Below are positions 22,549-34,000 of a DNA stretch of 64,000 bases, one piece after another. The notes under the pieces were generated by a model. The model was not told the origin of the DNA, did no database searches, and worked only from the letters and a program-made list of their open reading frames with translations. The position numbers and the translations under genes are program-made. Source of the DNA: Blattamonas nauphoetae (Eukaryota; Preaxostyla; Oxymonadida); NCBI GenBank assembly GCA_033064195.1, contig JARBJD010000052.1:266838-330837 (forward strand). Direction: 5' to 3'. The stretch's first letter is position 1, and each line of letters starts with the position of its first letter.

Positions 22549-23109
22549 ACACCCCGGATCTTGGACCCAGAATTCGGATATATTCCCAGTTTCATCATTA
22601 TTTTGAGGTTTTTTCATATTATTTCATTAAAATCTGTTCTGGAGAATGCATAATCTCATGAAATGAACAAGAAAAGATGGTTTATCAAGATCACAACAAA
22701 ACAGGAACGAAACGAAATGTGGGTCGAACTCTTGGAAACGATGTTTCGAGAATTGGCGATTCTAACTCCACCTTCTCGTTTCTCCCTGCTCAATCACTCT
22801 CCTTCCTGCATCTCCTCCAAAATCGCTTCCGCTTCTTCTTCGTCTTCATTGCGCTGAGTGAGTGGGGAGCCGATGTGAGTTTGGAGCTGTCAGGAGTGAG
22901 GGAGTTTGAGGTCTGAACGTTGATGCATTCACTCAACAGTTTCTTCCGATGTGACTGCAATGTGATCGTGAATACAATAAATATCGCCACAATTTAGATC
23001 AGCGCCACAAACGACGACAACCTCACAATCAATCCTGTCGGATGATACGTCATAGTGCGGCGGTCGGGGTGAAATGAATGGAAATGTAACGAGTATGATC
23101 GACAGAGAT

Positions 23110-26100
23110 TCACCCACTTGTCAAATCGCACAAGTCGCTGGTGATGAAATGTCGGTCGAAGAGGCGTGTCTGATGGCGAACGGAGATTGCTTGTCGAGCC
23201 AAGTCCTTCCTACGCAGCCCATCGAAGATGATGCCCAGCCGTTGGATCATCACACGGAGCTCCAGTTTGTGTGAGTCAATCTGTTCGTTTGTCAGCGAAG
23301 AGGTCTTCCCTCCCGCCTTCAGACGGTCCACCATGTTCTGCTCCTCTTCCCGGAACGCTCGCTTCGTCGCCTTCATCAGCACATCCATCGCTGTCTCCTG
23401 CATCCCTGCGCTCTCGTGCTGCTCGTGCATCCGGATCACGCTGTTCGTGCATCAATCATCTTTTCTCTTTGGCCGTTGATTCCTTTGTTCCCGATCTTCA
23501 TCGCATCGACAAACCGAATATAATTCCCATCGTCGGTGTCGAACGAGATCAGCTCGTCCAGTCGCCGATCCTCCAGTCTCATTCGCTTGAAAATTACGTA
23601 CGGCTGAATCATGACAAATCGAAGGAAGAAGTACGCCACGACGAGCACAACCACGATGATCAGACGATTGCTCATGAAGATGTCTTTGTCAGCACCGCAG
23701 TCTTTGCACATTCGTTTCATCATGCTCATCGTCCCTCACGCAGGTCCTTTCGCAGAGCAGAGTTCATGAAATGGAAGATCGGATGGTTTTCGTTGAACTG
23801 TGATTCATCTTCCTCTTTCAGAAACTCTCCATACTGAAGAAAGCGCGAAACGAGAGACTGTAGCCCGACCAGTGTGTCATGTGATTCGTGCAGACGTTCA
23901 TGGATCGGTTCTGCGATGCAGGAAGCCTTGTCAGTCATGCAATAGTCTCCTGGAACGAGCAGCTGCTCGATGTTGAAGTCGTTGTCGAATCGGGTGATGG
24001 TTCGAGCGTCGATCAGCTTGTCGTTTGTCAATGTGTCCGTTGTGGTGTCGAAGTGGGTGATGAGGCTGGTTTTGTGGAATTAATCCAACGATCCTGACAG
24101 AAGTTTCAAGGTGTAGCTCCTGTACTGAGACAGATTGATCGTTGTCTCGACATGAGGCTGAATTGGTTGGGTGAGTGATGAGTTTGGGGAAGACGAGGAA
24201 CGGCATGTCGAAGGCGAGGTTGAGAAGGAAGAAGTTTGAATTGGTCAGACAGATGGGGCGGATCGCTGCGAGAAGGATGTTGTCCACACTGTCTGTGAAG
24301 CTGTTGAACGAGAAATTGTTAGGAACCATGTAACCAACCAGCAGCCCAAAAACGAGGACAACGTGAGAGACCATGATAATCTTCGTCACGATTGGGATCC
24401 CGCTGTGGATGGTCTTGTGACCAGCGATCAGATCTTCCACTGCGTTCTCGAATGCCTCTTCCCACTCCGCGTCGTCTCGCCGAGTTTGATGGTCGTCATC
24501 CTCGTCCCGCTGCGTCAGAAGGGAGCGAGCGGTGAACTGTCCAAATCCGAAGTCTGTTTTCGTCTCGACTGGTGGTTGTGTTGGCTGGTTGAGCGAGAAC
24601 TGAGTGACAGTGGGATTCAACGATGGTGAGAATGGAGCTCCTGTTGTTGGTCAAACAAATCCAGTTGTGTACGAGGTGGATGAGTTGTAGTGAGTTAGTG
24701 ATGGAAGTATGTCTCCGCTGTACACGTCAGAGTGATTGTAAGGCGAGTCTCTTCCCCTCCCATCCAATCTCAGCTGTAGGAGAGGAACGCTTTTTGACCT
24801 TCGAAGACAAGTGACGAGTGGTCGGAGTTTAAAGGTTTCGGTTCGGATGAGGATTCGAATGTGTCGTTCTGGGCAGGTGTGCTGGACATTTCTGGATTGT
24901 TCTCGTCACGTTCGCTTCGTTCGTCGTTGACTCCATCTTCCACCATCTCTTCGGAGTCTTGTTCCTCTTTCTCCAACCCGTTGTCCTCCTCCTCTTCTTC
25001 TTCGTCCATCCGAGTTGTCGTGTAGTCCCCTCCATCCTCCGTCACCCAGTGAGAGGAAGGTGTACGACACAATCATCGCAATCAGCATGACGGCCGCCAG
25101 GAGAGCCACCATCAAATTGAAGAGTGTCCGCATTGGCACGCTGGCATTGTCGGCATATGCGACGAGTGCTCGCTATCCTCCTTCAAACAGTTGATGGTAT
25201 GAATTGTACTGACACGAGATAATTCGAGAGTGGACTTCCTTGAACTCATCGGCACGTCTTTCATCGCTCCAATTTGCGTGGACAGCTGAGCCAAGTCTGC
25301 AACGAGGTTCAGAAACGATCTGTCGGCTGTCGTGACATCGATGGTGGGGTTGGTCGTGGCGTCGAAGAAGGCGGTGGCGACAGGAATGTCCACATACTCC
25401 CACATTTCGTTCTCGACGTCGCTGTCATACACGGTCTTCATCAGAGATGTCATTGTGTGTCCGTAACTGGTGAAATATGGGAGGAGGGACGTCACAATGT
25501 CGAATGTCTTGTTCATGTCTTCCGCTTTGGTCATATCCCATACAAATTCGTTCCCACATCGCCGATGAAGCTGAGAGCGTTGATGAAGGAAGATGCCTTT
25601 GATGTTCCCGCTCTTCTTCGAGCAAAGTACTGCGATGTCGTTTGGGTGCTGGCTGAGAAGCTGCTCATAACTCTTTTCGACGACGCTTCCGCTCTCACGA
25701 CTTGGGTCTGATGTTTCTTGGAGAAGAGAGAAATACGGTCTTTGTTTCCTCATATTTTCGTAAAACTCGATTTGAGCGTCGCTGGCGTCTTCTCTGTCGT
25801 TTTCTGCGATTTGAAGATGCATTTTCAGGTTCAGTTCCATTGACTCTCCTCCCCACTCCCGTTCTCTGCTGATTCGCCCTTCATCACGCAATGAATCAGA
25901 AATCGTGTTGTAATACCAGGTCTTGCCTTTCTGCATGCAGCATCATGACTTGTGCCTTCATTCGGTTCTCCGAAACCGTTTGGAGAAACAGGGCGTAATC
26001 TGCAAGAAGAGCATTGTCCTCCTTTCAGTGCATGACAGAGAAAGCATGTATTCTGTCTGCAAATTGTGTCAGCGGGAGTAAACGGATTTTTCGTGGAACA

Positions 26101-27137
26101 TGCACCGAACTGTTGGTTCCACACCCTTCCTTCCCACATGTTGTCTCAGTCTGCATTTCCATTCTTCCGATGCTAAATCAAATCAGGGCAGCACTTCGTT
26201 GCCTTTGGTTTTGTCACGCCCCAGGTACGCCGTTCTTGAACCTTCAGAGGAAGGAGGAAGTGGATCGAGAGTCTAATCTCTCCCCAACCTAAATAATCCC
26301 AAAAATGATTGTTCCAATAATCTGTCCCGTTCCAGAATCAACCAGGAAGTCGATTTCAAGGCCAAGTCGAAGTGTTCCAAAAACACTGAAATGAAGCATG
26401 AGGAAGTTCGATAAACGCGAGTAGAATGGTTGCATAATCCCCGCAAGAATAATCCCTGCTGCTGTTCCAACGCTCACCACGGCACGCCAGAACGCGTAGT
26501 CCATCAGTAGTCGCTGGCAAAAGACGAGACCCATCGCCAGCACCGCTATGCATGTCCGGAACTTTCCTAAAGTAACAATACATTAGACACCTCGTTTTGG
26601 GTTGCTTCGAACGATGAAAAGTGGGGACATCATCACCGCCGAAAAATAGAGGTCAAGAAAGAAGATTGTCACACTTTCAGTGACTATGCTCAGTGTGTCT
26701 GCAGCGCTCTAACAGATCGTACCAAGAGCTCGGTAGAGAGGGTCTGAGCCGTGCAGTGCGTTGGAGCAGTCGAATACATTGATTGAGAAGGTGTCGAACT
26801 GAATGAGAGACACTTGAAAGATAAACAAGAAAAGAAGTGTTGTACCGGAAAAAATCCAGGGTAGGAGAGCTGTTTCCTCCAAGGGTTGTGGTTCTCTTCG
26901 AGAGTAACCTTCGAACCTGGTTGATTCATTTTCATTTTTCAAATCGTCCCACAATGAGCACTTTTGAAATGAAGACACCAGATTTAGAGGTAAAAATGTG
27001 GATTTTGAATGCAATATTGGTCCACACCGGATTGCCGTAATATGAACACTTGAGGTGACTTCGGTTGTTAGCACATGGAGTTGCGGGTTTTCCCGAAGTT
27101 GCGGGTTTATCCGATGATGTTCACATTCGTTGTTCAT
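23110..27137 (-). pseudogene. decayed multi-transmembrane protein, possibly TmcB-like
   Basis: On the minus strand, protein-like stretches follow one another in changing frames, so the gene is broken. From the 5' end there is an N-terminal helix (LLPWIFSGTTLLFLFIFQVS, ~26860) and more membrane helices (VLAMGLVFCQ, VSVGTAAGIILAGI; 26560-26290). A Tmc-type motif follows (ADYALFLQTVSENRMKA, then YEQLLSQHPNDIAVL; ~26000-25640) and further helices (NLMVALLAAVMLIAMIVSY at ~25100, HVVLVFGLLVGYM at ~24340, LIIVVVLVVAYFFL at ~23660). It ends in a charged tail with KATKRAFREEEQNM. The Tyr-Phe-Leu plus HPNDIAVL pattern recalls the TmcB-like (tiny macrocysts B) membrane proteins expanded in parabasalids and oxymonads. 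That assignment is tentative. Probably a host gene carried by the transposon. Confidence 0.45.
27085..27106 (-). repeat. internal inverted repeat, right arm
   Basis: Partner of 22527-22548. Locally it is also part of a direct double motif: GTTGCGGGTTTTCCCGAA at 27080 followed by GTTGCGGGTTTATCCGAT at 27098. Confidence 0.45.
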
Positions 27138-27281
27138 TTGTCTATTAGTCTTCGAGATTTCTTCTCTTTATCACGATCTTCAGTCCTATTTTGTCTTGGT
27201 TAATCTGTCATTTCCATTATTTCTCTCTTTATTTCCATCTCTCCCAGATAATCTGTCAGTGACGAGTGAGATCTCAAAAGA

Positions 27282-27650
27282 TGCGAAGAAACCGCCTCTC
27301 TCGAATGACTCCAGCTCATTTCTGCGGACTCTCCTCGGATTTTGGGAATGCGATGATTGCTGGTGCAGATGAACAGGTTCTATGATCGCCTCCAATCGTC
27401 CAGAAATGGCTTGCTCTTTTGGGTTCGTCGTTCTCGACGTGGCTGTCTTTGACTGTCACATCGTCAACCGTCCTCTCTCCAAACTATTTCTGGCGTTCCT
27501 GAACGATGCATTGTGATCAGATTATCTTTCACAATCTCGACATTCGAACCATCTCAGAAACACATTCACTGTATCTCGTCGAAATGGGGTGTGCCCCATA
27601 TTCCCGCCCTCCACAGCCACCCACTCTTGGTTTTATGACCATATCGCTCG
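27282..27650 (+). repeat. ~355-bp dispersed repeat, copy 2
   Basis: Inverted relative to copy 1 at 9600-9955. Weak similarity continues to about 27790. It contains stops in the frames that read best in copy 1. Confidence 0.75.
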
Positions 27651-28344
27651 TTGACTCTCCTCTTGGTCAGTACTCTCGTTCCTGGAACCGATCAGCAAAC
27701 CGCTATCCAAAATCGAAGAATACAAACAACTCCAGACGACTTGTTTGTCAACACAAGGTTTTCTCTGCCTGGTCCATCGTCAGAGATGGAGCAACTTGTT
27801 GCGCAACTGGTTCCTGCCGTTCGAGAGCGTGTTCTTTTCTCGAAGCAAAAAGAAAGTCATCAGACACCGCAACTCTCGTTCTGATGTCGATTCTGGAGAA
27901 TGGCCAAGTTGGATAGTCAATGAATGGAAAAGAAGGATCAGAGATACACCCGAGGCGCTGTTCAGATTGCGCTTTTGGAAGTCTGAATAATCGCGCGATT
28001 TGTCGCCATTTGGACTGAGCATGCATTGAATCAATTTTACCGACGATGAGGAACTCCATCACGCCAACGCTCCTCCAAACGAGCTCACTCCTCCTACACG
28101 ACGCCATTTCCTTCACAACAGAAGGATCGATCACAGATGATCCCCCTCTCTCTCCACTCTCGCAGTTGAGCAAGCAAACGCAGAAATTGCGCAAAGAGGA
28201 AGTCAAGTTAGTGGAACCTGCGAATGATGTCGAGAGCGAGCACTGGGGGATGGAACTGGAAGATGAGGAGGAAGGCCGAGATCATGACGGAGCATTGGCC
28301 AACACGACAGACAATCTAATGCAAAAGTTGAGTGAATTTTCCTC

Positions 28345-28532
28345 TTTTCAGTGTTTATTCTATCGCACTACGACCATTTCGCTTTTACAAGATTCTTTTT
28401 TTGACTATTCGACACAACATTGAGACAAATATAGATACGCTTAATTAAGTCATTGATCTCAGTCCCAAAAACCGGAACTGAGATCGATCGATCTCAGTTT
28501 CTGCTTGATTGATCTCATGTATCAAAGGTCTG
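28345..28532 (+). repeat. conserved subterminal end of the insertion family
   Basis: Matches the reverse complement of 63614-63801 over its full ~188 bp at roughly 85-90% identity by eye. It contains a perfect 24-base palindrome (28476-28499) centred on ATCGAT and several GATCTCA words, and ends in the terminal TCAAAGGTCTG. Confidence 0.85.
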
Positions 28533-30728
28533 CTCATGCACCTCACATGCACTTTAGACGAGAGTCACACTGAAGCAATCGTCACTCTCATCGGAAAGTA
28601 TATGGACGATGGAGAGTATCAGGTTACACTCTCTGAAGGAAAGAGTTTCAATATCCGTCTCCTCACGGGCTCAACTGGAAATACAACTGGAGCTTCTAAT
28701 TTGGGGAGGATCGGAGATGGGACGGGGTGGCCTGAGAACTCGAATTGGACAGTGGTGTCTGTGATCGGTCCTTCATCCGTTCCAATTGAACTTCGTACTC
28801 TGCCACCGATCACTATCCCGATCGCTGCTCGTCTCAGCGGTGTGGATGTCGAGAGAACGGATACTGCTGAGAGTGGGAAAGTGACGCTGTCATTTTCGAG
28901 TGTGAAGTTGGAGAAAGGGAAGGAATACACAATGAAGCTTGCGGCAGAAGAACTTCCCGCTGAGGAACTGACACGCACATTCAACACGACATCGGAAGGA
29001 CTGATTCCAGCGATGGAAGAGGTGCTGTTTCCTCTCGAGCCAAACCAAGACCTGCGAGCTCAACAGATGAAGTATGGATTGACGTACAAAGTGACATCAC
29101 TCCACGCAACCGGTCGAACAAACTCAGTTCAAGTGAGTTCGGGAATGATTGAGATTCAAGCTCAGCCAGTTCGTCTGACAAATATAGAAGTGATCGACGA
29201 GACAGAGACAACACTGACACTTCTTGTGACAGGCTCAGGATTCGTTTCCTCTCAAACGTACACTGTGGAAGTGTCTGGTGTTTTGACTGGAAGTGAATCA
29301 GAGAATGCCCACACACGGACGTTCACTGTTGTTGCCTCGAGTGCAACATCAGCATCATCGTCGACACACACTCTCTCCAATGACAATTCAACATCTCTGC
29401 ACTTCAGCTGCACATACACAGTCCAGAAACTTCTTAATGGGACAGATGAAGGAATCGTTGTTGGCACTCGATCGTTCGACACTCCTGACCCAACTCGAGT
29501 GACTGACGTGTTTGTGAATCGGGGAGGAAACAGCGATGCGAGCGAGTGCGGATCGTCCGACATTCCGTGCTGTTCTGTTTATGTCTCATGGACAGCCATT
29601 CATCTGAAAGAGAGTGCCGAAACAAGCCCTGTTCTTCGAGTCGAGATGGAAGCAGAGCTGGGAGGGTTGTTGGATATCGGACAACTCGAGTTGGAGATCC
29701 GTGGAAGAGAAGAGAAGCGAGGACGGCTGATTGTGGAGAGTGGACTGGAATGGGAGGAGGAGGGGAGGGAGGGAGGAATCGAAGTGGATGGAGGCCGACT
29801 CGGCCTGTTCGATTTGGTTCTCGTTCTTCCGTCGCTCTCTCTGCCTCTCTCACCCCAGCGAGCTGTGTTCGCAGTTTCTGGAAATGGACAGTTCGAAGCA
29901 GCATCAGTTCGGATTGCGGGATCGAATGGAGGCAGAATTGGGGTGGGATTTGTTGGATGGAGGAGTGGAGAAGCAAAGCTCACATCGCTCGAGATGGACG
30001 GAGTGAGTTTTGAAGATGGAGTGTGTGTTGTGAATGGAACATCAGTGACTGAGGTTCTGTCGCTCAGAATGGAATCATGTTCGATTCGTTCCACAACCAC
30101 AACAAATTCTCCACTCATCCTCTTCTCATCGTCCTCTCCTTCGTCCTCGTTCTCACTCTCCTCCACTCACATTCTCCACTCCCATCGAATCCAACGAACA
30201 GCTTCCTCCCACTCGCCTCTCGTATCCATCTCCACTGCTCAGAAGGCGACGACGCTCTCAAACTGCGTGTTCGCGGAGGGTGGATGTGTATACATGACGG
30301 GATCACTCTCTGACTCAATCCTGTCGTTGTCTCTCACATCTCCTTCCTCATCCTCGCTCACTCTCCTCGCCTGCCTTGTGATCGATTGCTCTCCTCCGAC
30401 AACGACTGGGAAGGCCGCACTGACAATCACAACCACCACTGCACTCGCTCGGATCAGACTCGAGTCGTGTTGGGTGGAGGAGACAGCAGAGAGTGGCAGT
30501 GTGTTCCCGTTTGTGGATGGAGTGCCCACACTTCCGCCCACTCGCCGAATTGTTTATTCAACACTTTCGTCCAAAATCGGAGTTCTGATTGAGCGAGACT
30601 CGACTGTTCCTGTTGTTGTTCGGAAGGGCACAGGTCTGTCAGCGTGTCGTCTGCTTGTCCAACAGAAGCAACACATCCAACTCGTCTCGATTTGGGACTC
30701 CGAAATGAACGAGAGTGATCAAAACTGA
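28533..30728 (+). pseudogene. beta-helix protein E, 3' half (downstream of the insertion)
   Basis: Continues the frame of 20164-22202 after the duplicated CTCATGCA. It encodes three or four beta-sandwich-like modules of about 100 residues, each with a YxVTLSxG or YTxKL strand and a LTYKVTSL-type strand. These are followed by the family's second beta-helix, opened by the motif ECGSSDIPC (near 29550) and ending without a transmembrane segment. It has no start of its own: the sequence upstream is transposon. Without excision or reinitiation this half cannot be made as part of the protein. Confidence 0.8.
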
Positions 30729-30978
30729 CTCAACTCACCAAATCCCTTGCGTCCTCTGAAGTTCATCGTTATATTCTTCGTTTTATTCTCCTGACGTTTT
30801 TCTCGATGCTTCGGATGGGTTCTAGGATGTCCACGATGTATCAATAATGGGTGATCTCATATTCTACTATTAGTCTGTCATATTGTTTCGGAGTTGATTT
30901 CTTTTGCATATATTGCAATTTCCCGCGTTATTATTCATTTCGTGAGATCACCCCTTTCTTTATCACCATTTTGCCACA

Positions 30979-31075
30979 AATGATTGTTCGAGATTGGTGG
31001 TGTCCAAATAAAGGACTAGATCTAACTCTATCCCATTCGTAGAAACGTAGTAAAATATTCGTTTATCAAGCAATC
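30979..31075 (+). promoter_or_regulatory. conserved 5' flank of beta-helix gene C
   Basis: Aligns with 13718-13814 over 97 bases up to the ATG. It is the only recognisable signal in the 30729-31075 intergenic region, whose first 250 bases show nothing. Confidence 0.6.
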
Positions 31076-34000
31076 ATGAGCTTCAGTTTCTTAGTTCTGT
31101 TTGAATGTATGGCGAGCTGCTTAAACTCGCCCATCTCGCCAACTCGACTCTCAACTATTCTGAACTCAAACTCGAACTTGTCCAACTCTATCCCTCGTGA
31201 AACTTTGTCTATTTTGTTACTAGAAGGAACTTACATCGGAGACTACGTTAAAATTGCGCATAGATGGATGAAACTCACAGGGGAGCCATCGTCTGGAAAA
31301 GACGATCCAAAGACTGTACTAGTTGCTTGGCCCAAGTCAGAGGTGAACTCGAAAACAAGCGATGGAAGAAGATATGACCTTGGGAACTGCATGTTCTGCT
31401 TGAACAACTCAACACTGTCGTTGAAAAGGATGGACTTTTCGCTTCTCGACCATTCAACAAAAGGAAGTCGGCATATGAGCAAAGAAAGATCACCAAGACT
31501 GGCAATTGTTTCAAGCAGCATGCTGTTGATATCTGAAAGCAGAATTGAATCCGCGCCATGGACAAGTGCGATTGTGATTTCTCCTTCGACATTGGAGGAA
31601 TCAGCAACAGAATCATCAGTTGTGATTTCGAACAGCTTGATGTGGAATGATGTTGGGTCGATGCGTGGTGTTGTTGAAGCATCGTCATTTCCAGACATTG
31701 GAGGGTCAGTTTCAGTTTCGATTGTTGGATGCTCGTTTGACTCTTCTCGGATTCTGGGAAACGATGGGATTGGCCTCTCACTGACACGAACACCTCGAAA
31801 GAATGCAGATGAGGTTGGAAGAATGTTGTCATCGCTGATTGGATGCTCATTTGTGAACATGAGTTCGATTGGGTGTTCGCACCTGCCACACCTTCCCCAT
31901 TTGTCCCAAACGATGTTGGGATGTGTTGTATCGCTGACCAGTTCGCATTTGTCGGGATCGACGATTCGGGACATGAACACTGGAGGCTCCGTTTTGTGCT
32001 CCAATTCTTCATTCTCCTCTCTCCTCCCCTCCCCCAACACCGACTCCACACAAGGTACAGTCACTCTTCCCGGTGAATCCACTCCCGAGCCATTCGATGA
32101 TGGTCAAGCATATTCCTTTGATTTGGACAGCGGCGACGAAACAACCTCCATCCTCTTCTCCCACTGCCGCTTCACTGGAGACAAGTATTCATCTGCTCGA
32201 CCTCTCACATTCAGCAATTATCTAGGCACCATCTCCATCCTATCATGCTCTTTCACAGACATTACCTTCCAGCAAAAACTTTATGCTGCTGGTGGGATCG
32301 TGCTTGTCTTGTCTCAAGATCAGTTCGATCGTCTGTCCTTCAAAGCGGAATTGTCGAATTTCACATCCTGCTCGACATCCTTTTACGGCGGAGCGATGTG
32401 GATTTCTGTTGCGGATGATGTTCTCATCGATTCGTGCCTGTTCGACGGATGTTCGACAAGAGAACCTTTTGAGGCTACGGGTGGTGGACTCCATGTTTCT
32501 GGATCCAGCTCGGTTGAACATGTCCCGAAGTATGAGTTGGTTGATTGTGTCTTTGCAGACTGTCAATCCAGACAAGGAGGTGGTTTGCATGTTGATGGAG
32601 AACTTGATCTGTCGGTTGTCGACACGAATTTCGAACGATGTGGGATGGACACCCTCGTTGGTACCAGTCGAGGCGGGGGGATAGATCAGAGTGGAAAAGG
32701 CTCTCTGACAGTGGAGAGGTGTCAGTTCGTCGAATGCTCGTCCAGATTTGTCGGAAGCGCAATCGGCTCTAGATATCAGCGGGGAAAGCTAACCATCTCC
32801 GACACACTCGTGAAGGACTGCGTGTCAGGAACAACCGGCGCCATCTGCATCATCGGACCAGACAGTTCTGTACAACCTACGTTCTCACATGTTTTCTTGG
32901 ATGGGAATTCGATGGGAAGTGACACTGATTTCTTTGAACTAGGCATGGGTTGGGAAACAAATGCGACCAAGTTCCCTGATGTCGCGATCATGGGGAGCTC
33001 TGTCAGTACGTTGCCCAAACTCAAGTTTGAGGATTGTTTCACCACAGTCATTCCTGACTCAACTGGAGTGGTCGTTGCAGAGTATGGGATGGCACCGAAT
33101 TGGGGAATCCCTGAACGACATTTCGATCCCGAGTTCACAAAAATTGGTCCATTTCTGACAGCGGAACCAATAGTGAGAGTGAATGGGAAGATTGGAAAGA
33201 TTGAGTTGGAGCTGAAGGGACAGACACCGCCGATCTCGCAGGAATATGAAGTGACAGTGGAGGAAGACGATGGAACAGAAACCAGCTTCAAGATGTTGTT
33301 CTCGGGCGGAACAGGGACTCTGGTCTCTCCATCAGAAGTGAGTTTGAAATACAACACTGACTACACGATCACAAAGATTGTGGGAGTTGTTCCTGAATCC
33401 TCTTGTTCGACGATGACGAATGGCATCACAATCCCACAAGCTGCGTGGGCCTTCAACCTCACCTTAACTTTCACATCCCTTTCGTTCACCACTCCAGAAG
33501 AGCCACCGATCCTGAAAGCGTCATGTCGTGTTGGGAGTGGGACTGACCACGCATGGATCCGACTGACAGGACTGAACATCACAGCAGGAACGTACTCAGT
33601 GAAATTGAAAGATGTCGCATTCTCGTTTGAGGTGACATTCTCAGATCAGAAGGACGAAAACGGACTGAAACAGTCATCAGAGGCCTCAATTCGTCTGTTC
33701 GGTGAAGGAAGCACGCTGACCTTCGACGCGGAGTACACGTTGGAGAGTGTGACCGACAGTGCTTTGAATGATGTGGAATTGCGTGGAGTGATCGTGACCT
33801 TCTCCACTCCACAATCGACAGAACGGATTGTTGGGATTGGGACGATGGATTTCACAAGCGATCAGAAAGATGAAGTGTCAGTTTCTCTTTCTGGTTTTGA
33901 TTTATCGAACACAGAATACATCATCGAAATATCGCCTTCCAATCTTCTGAATGACGACACGATGTCAGTTGCCTTCACCGATCAGTCTGGCAAAGTGGTT

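Larger units (their letters stand above)
22203..28532. mobile_element. 6.33-kb insertion with 11-bp inverted ends and 8-bp target duplication
   Basis: Begins CAGACCTTTGA and ends TCAAAGGTCTG (perfect inverse), flanked by CTCATGCA on both sides. Removing it rejoins the beta-helix gene in frame, which fixes the borders. An 8-bp duplication with CAG-type ends is known for hAT transposons, but no hAT transposase is recognised; a 9-bp reading would fit MULE-like elements. The last ~188 bp (28345-28532) recur, inverted, at 63614-63801, proving a family with shared ends. The interior holds a decayed multi-membrane-segment gene (23110-27137, minus) and a repeat shared with the 3.7-10.9 kb element. 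Apparently non-autonomous. Confidence 0.8.
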
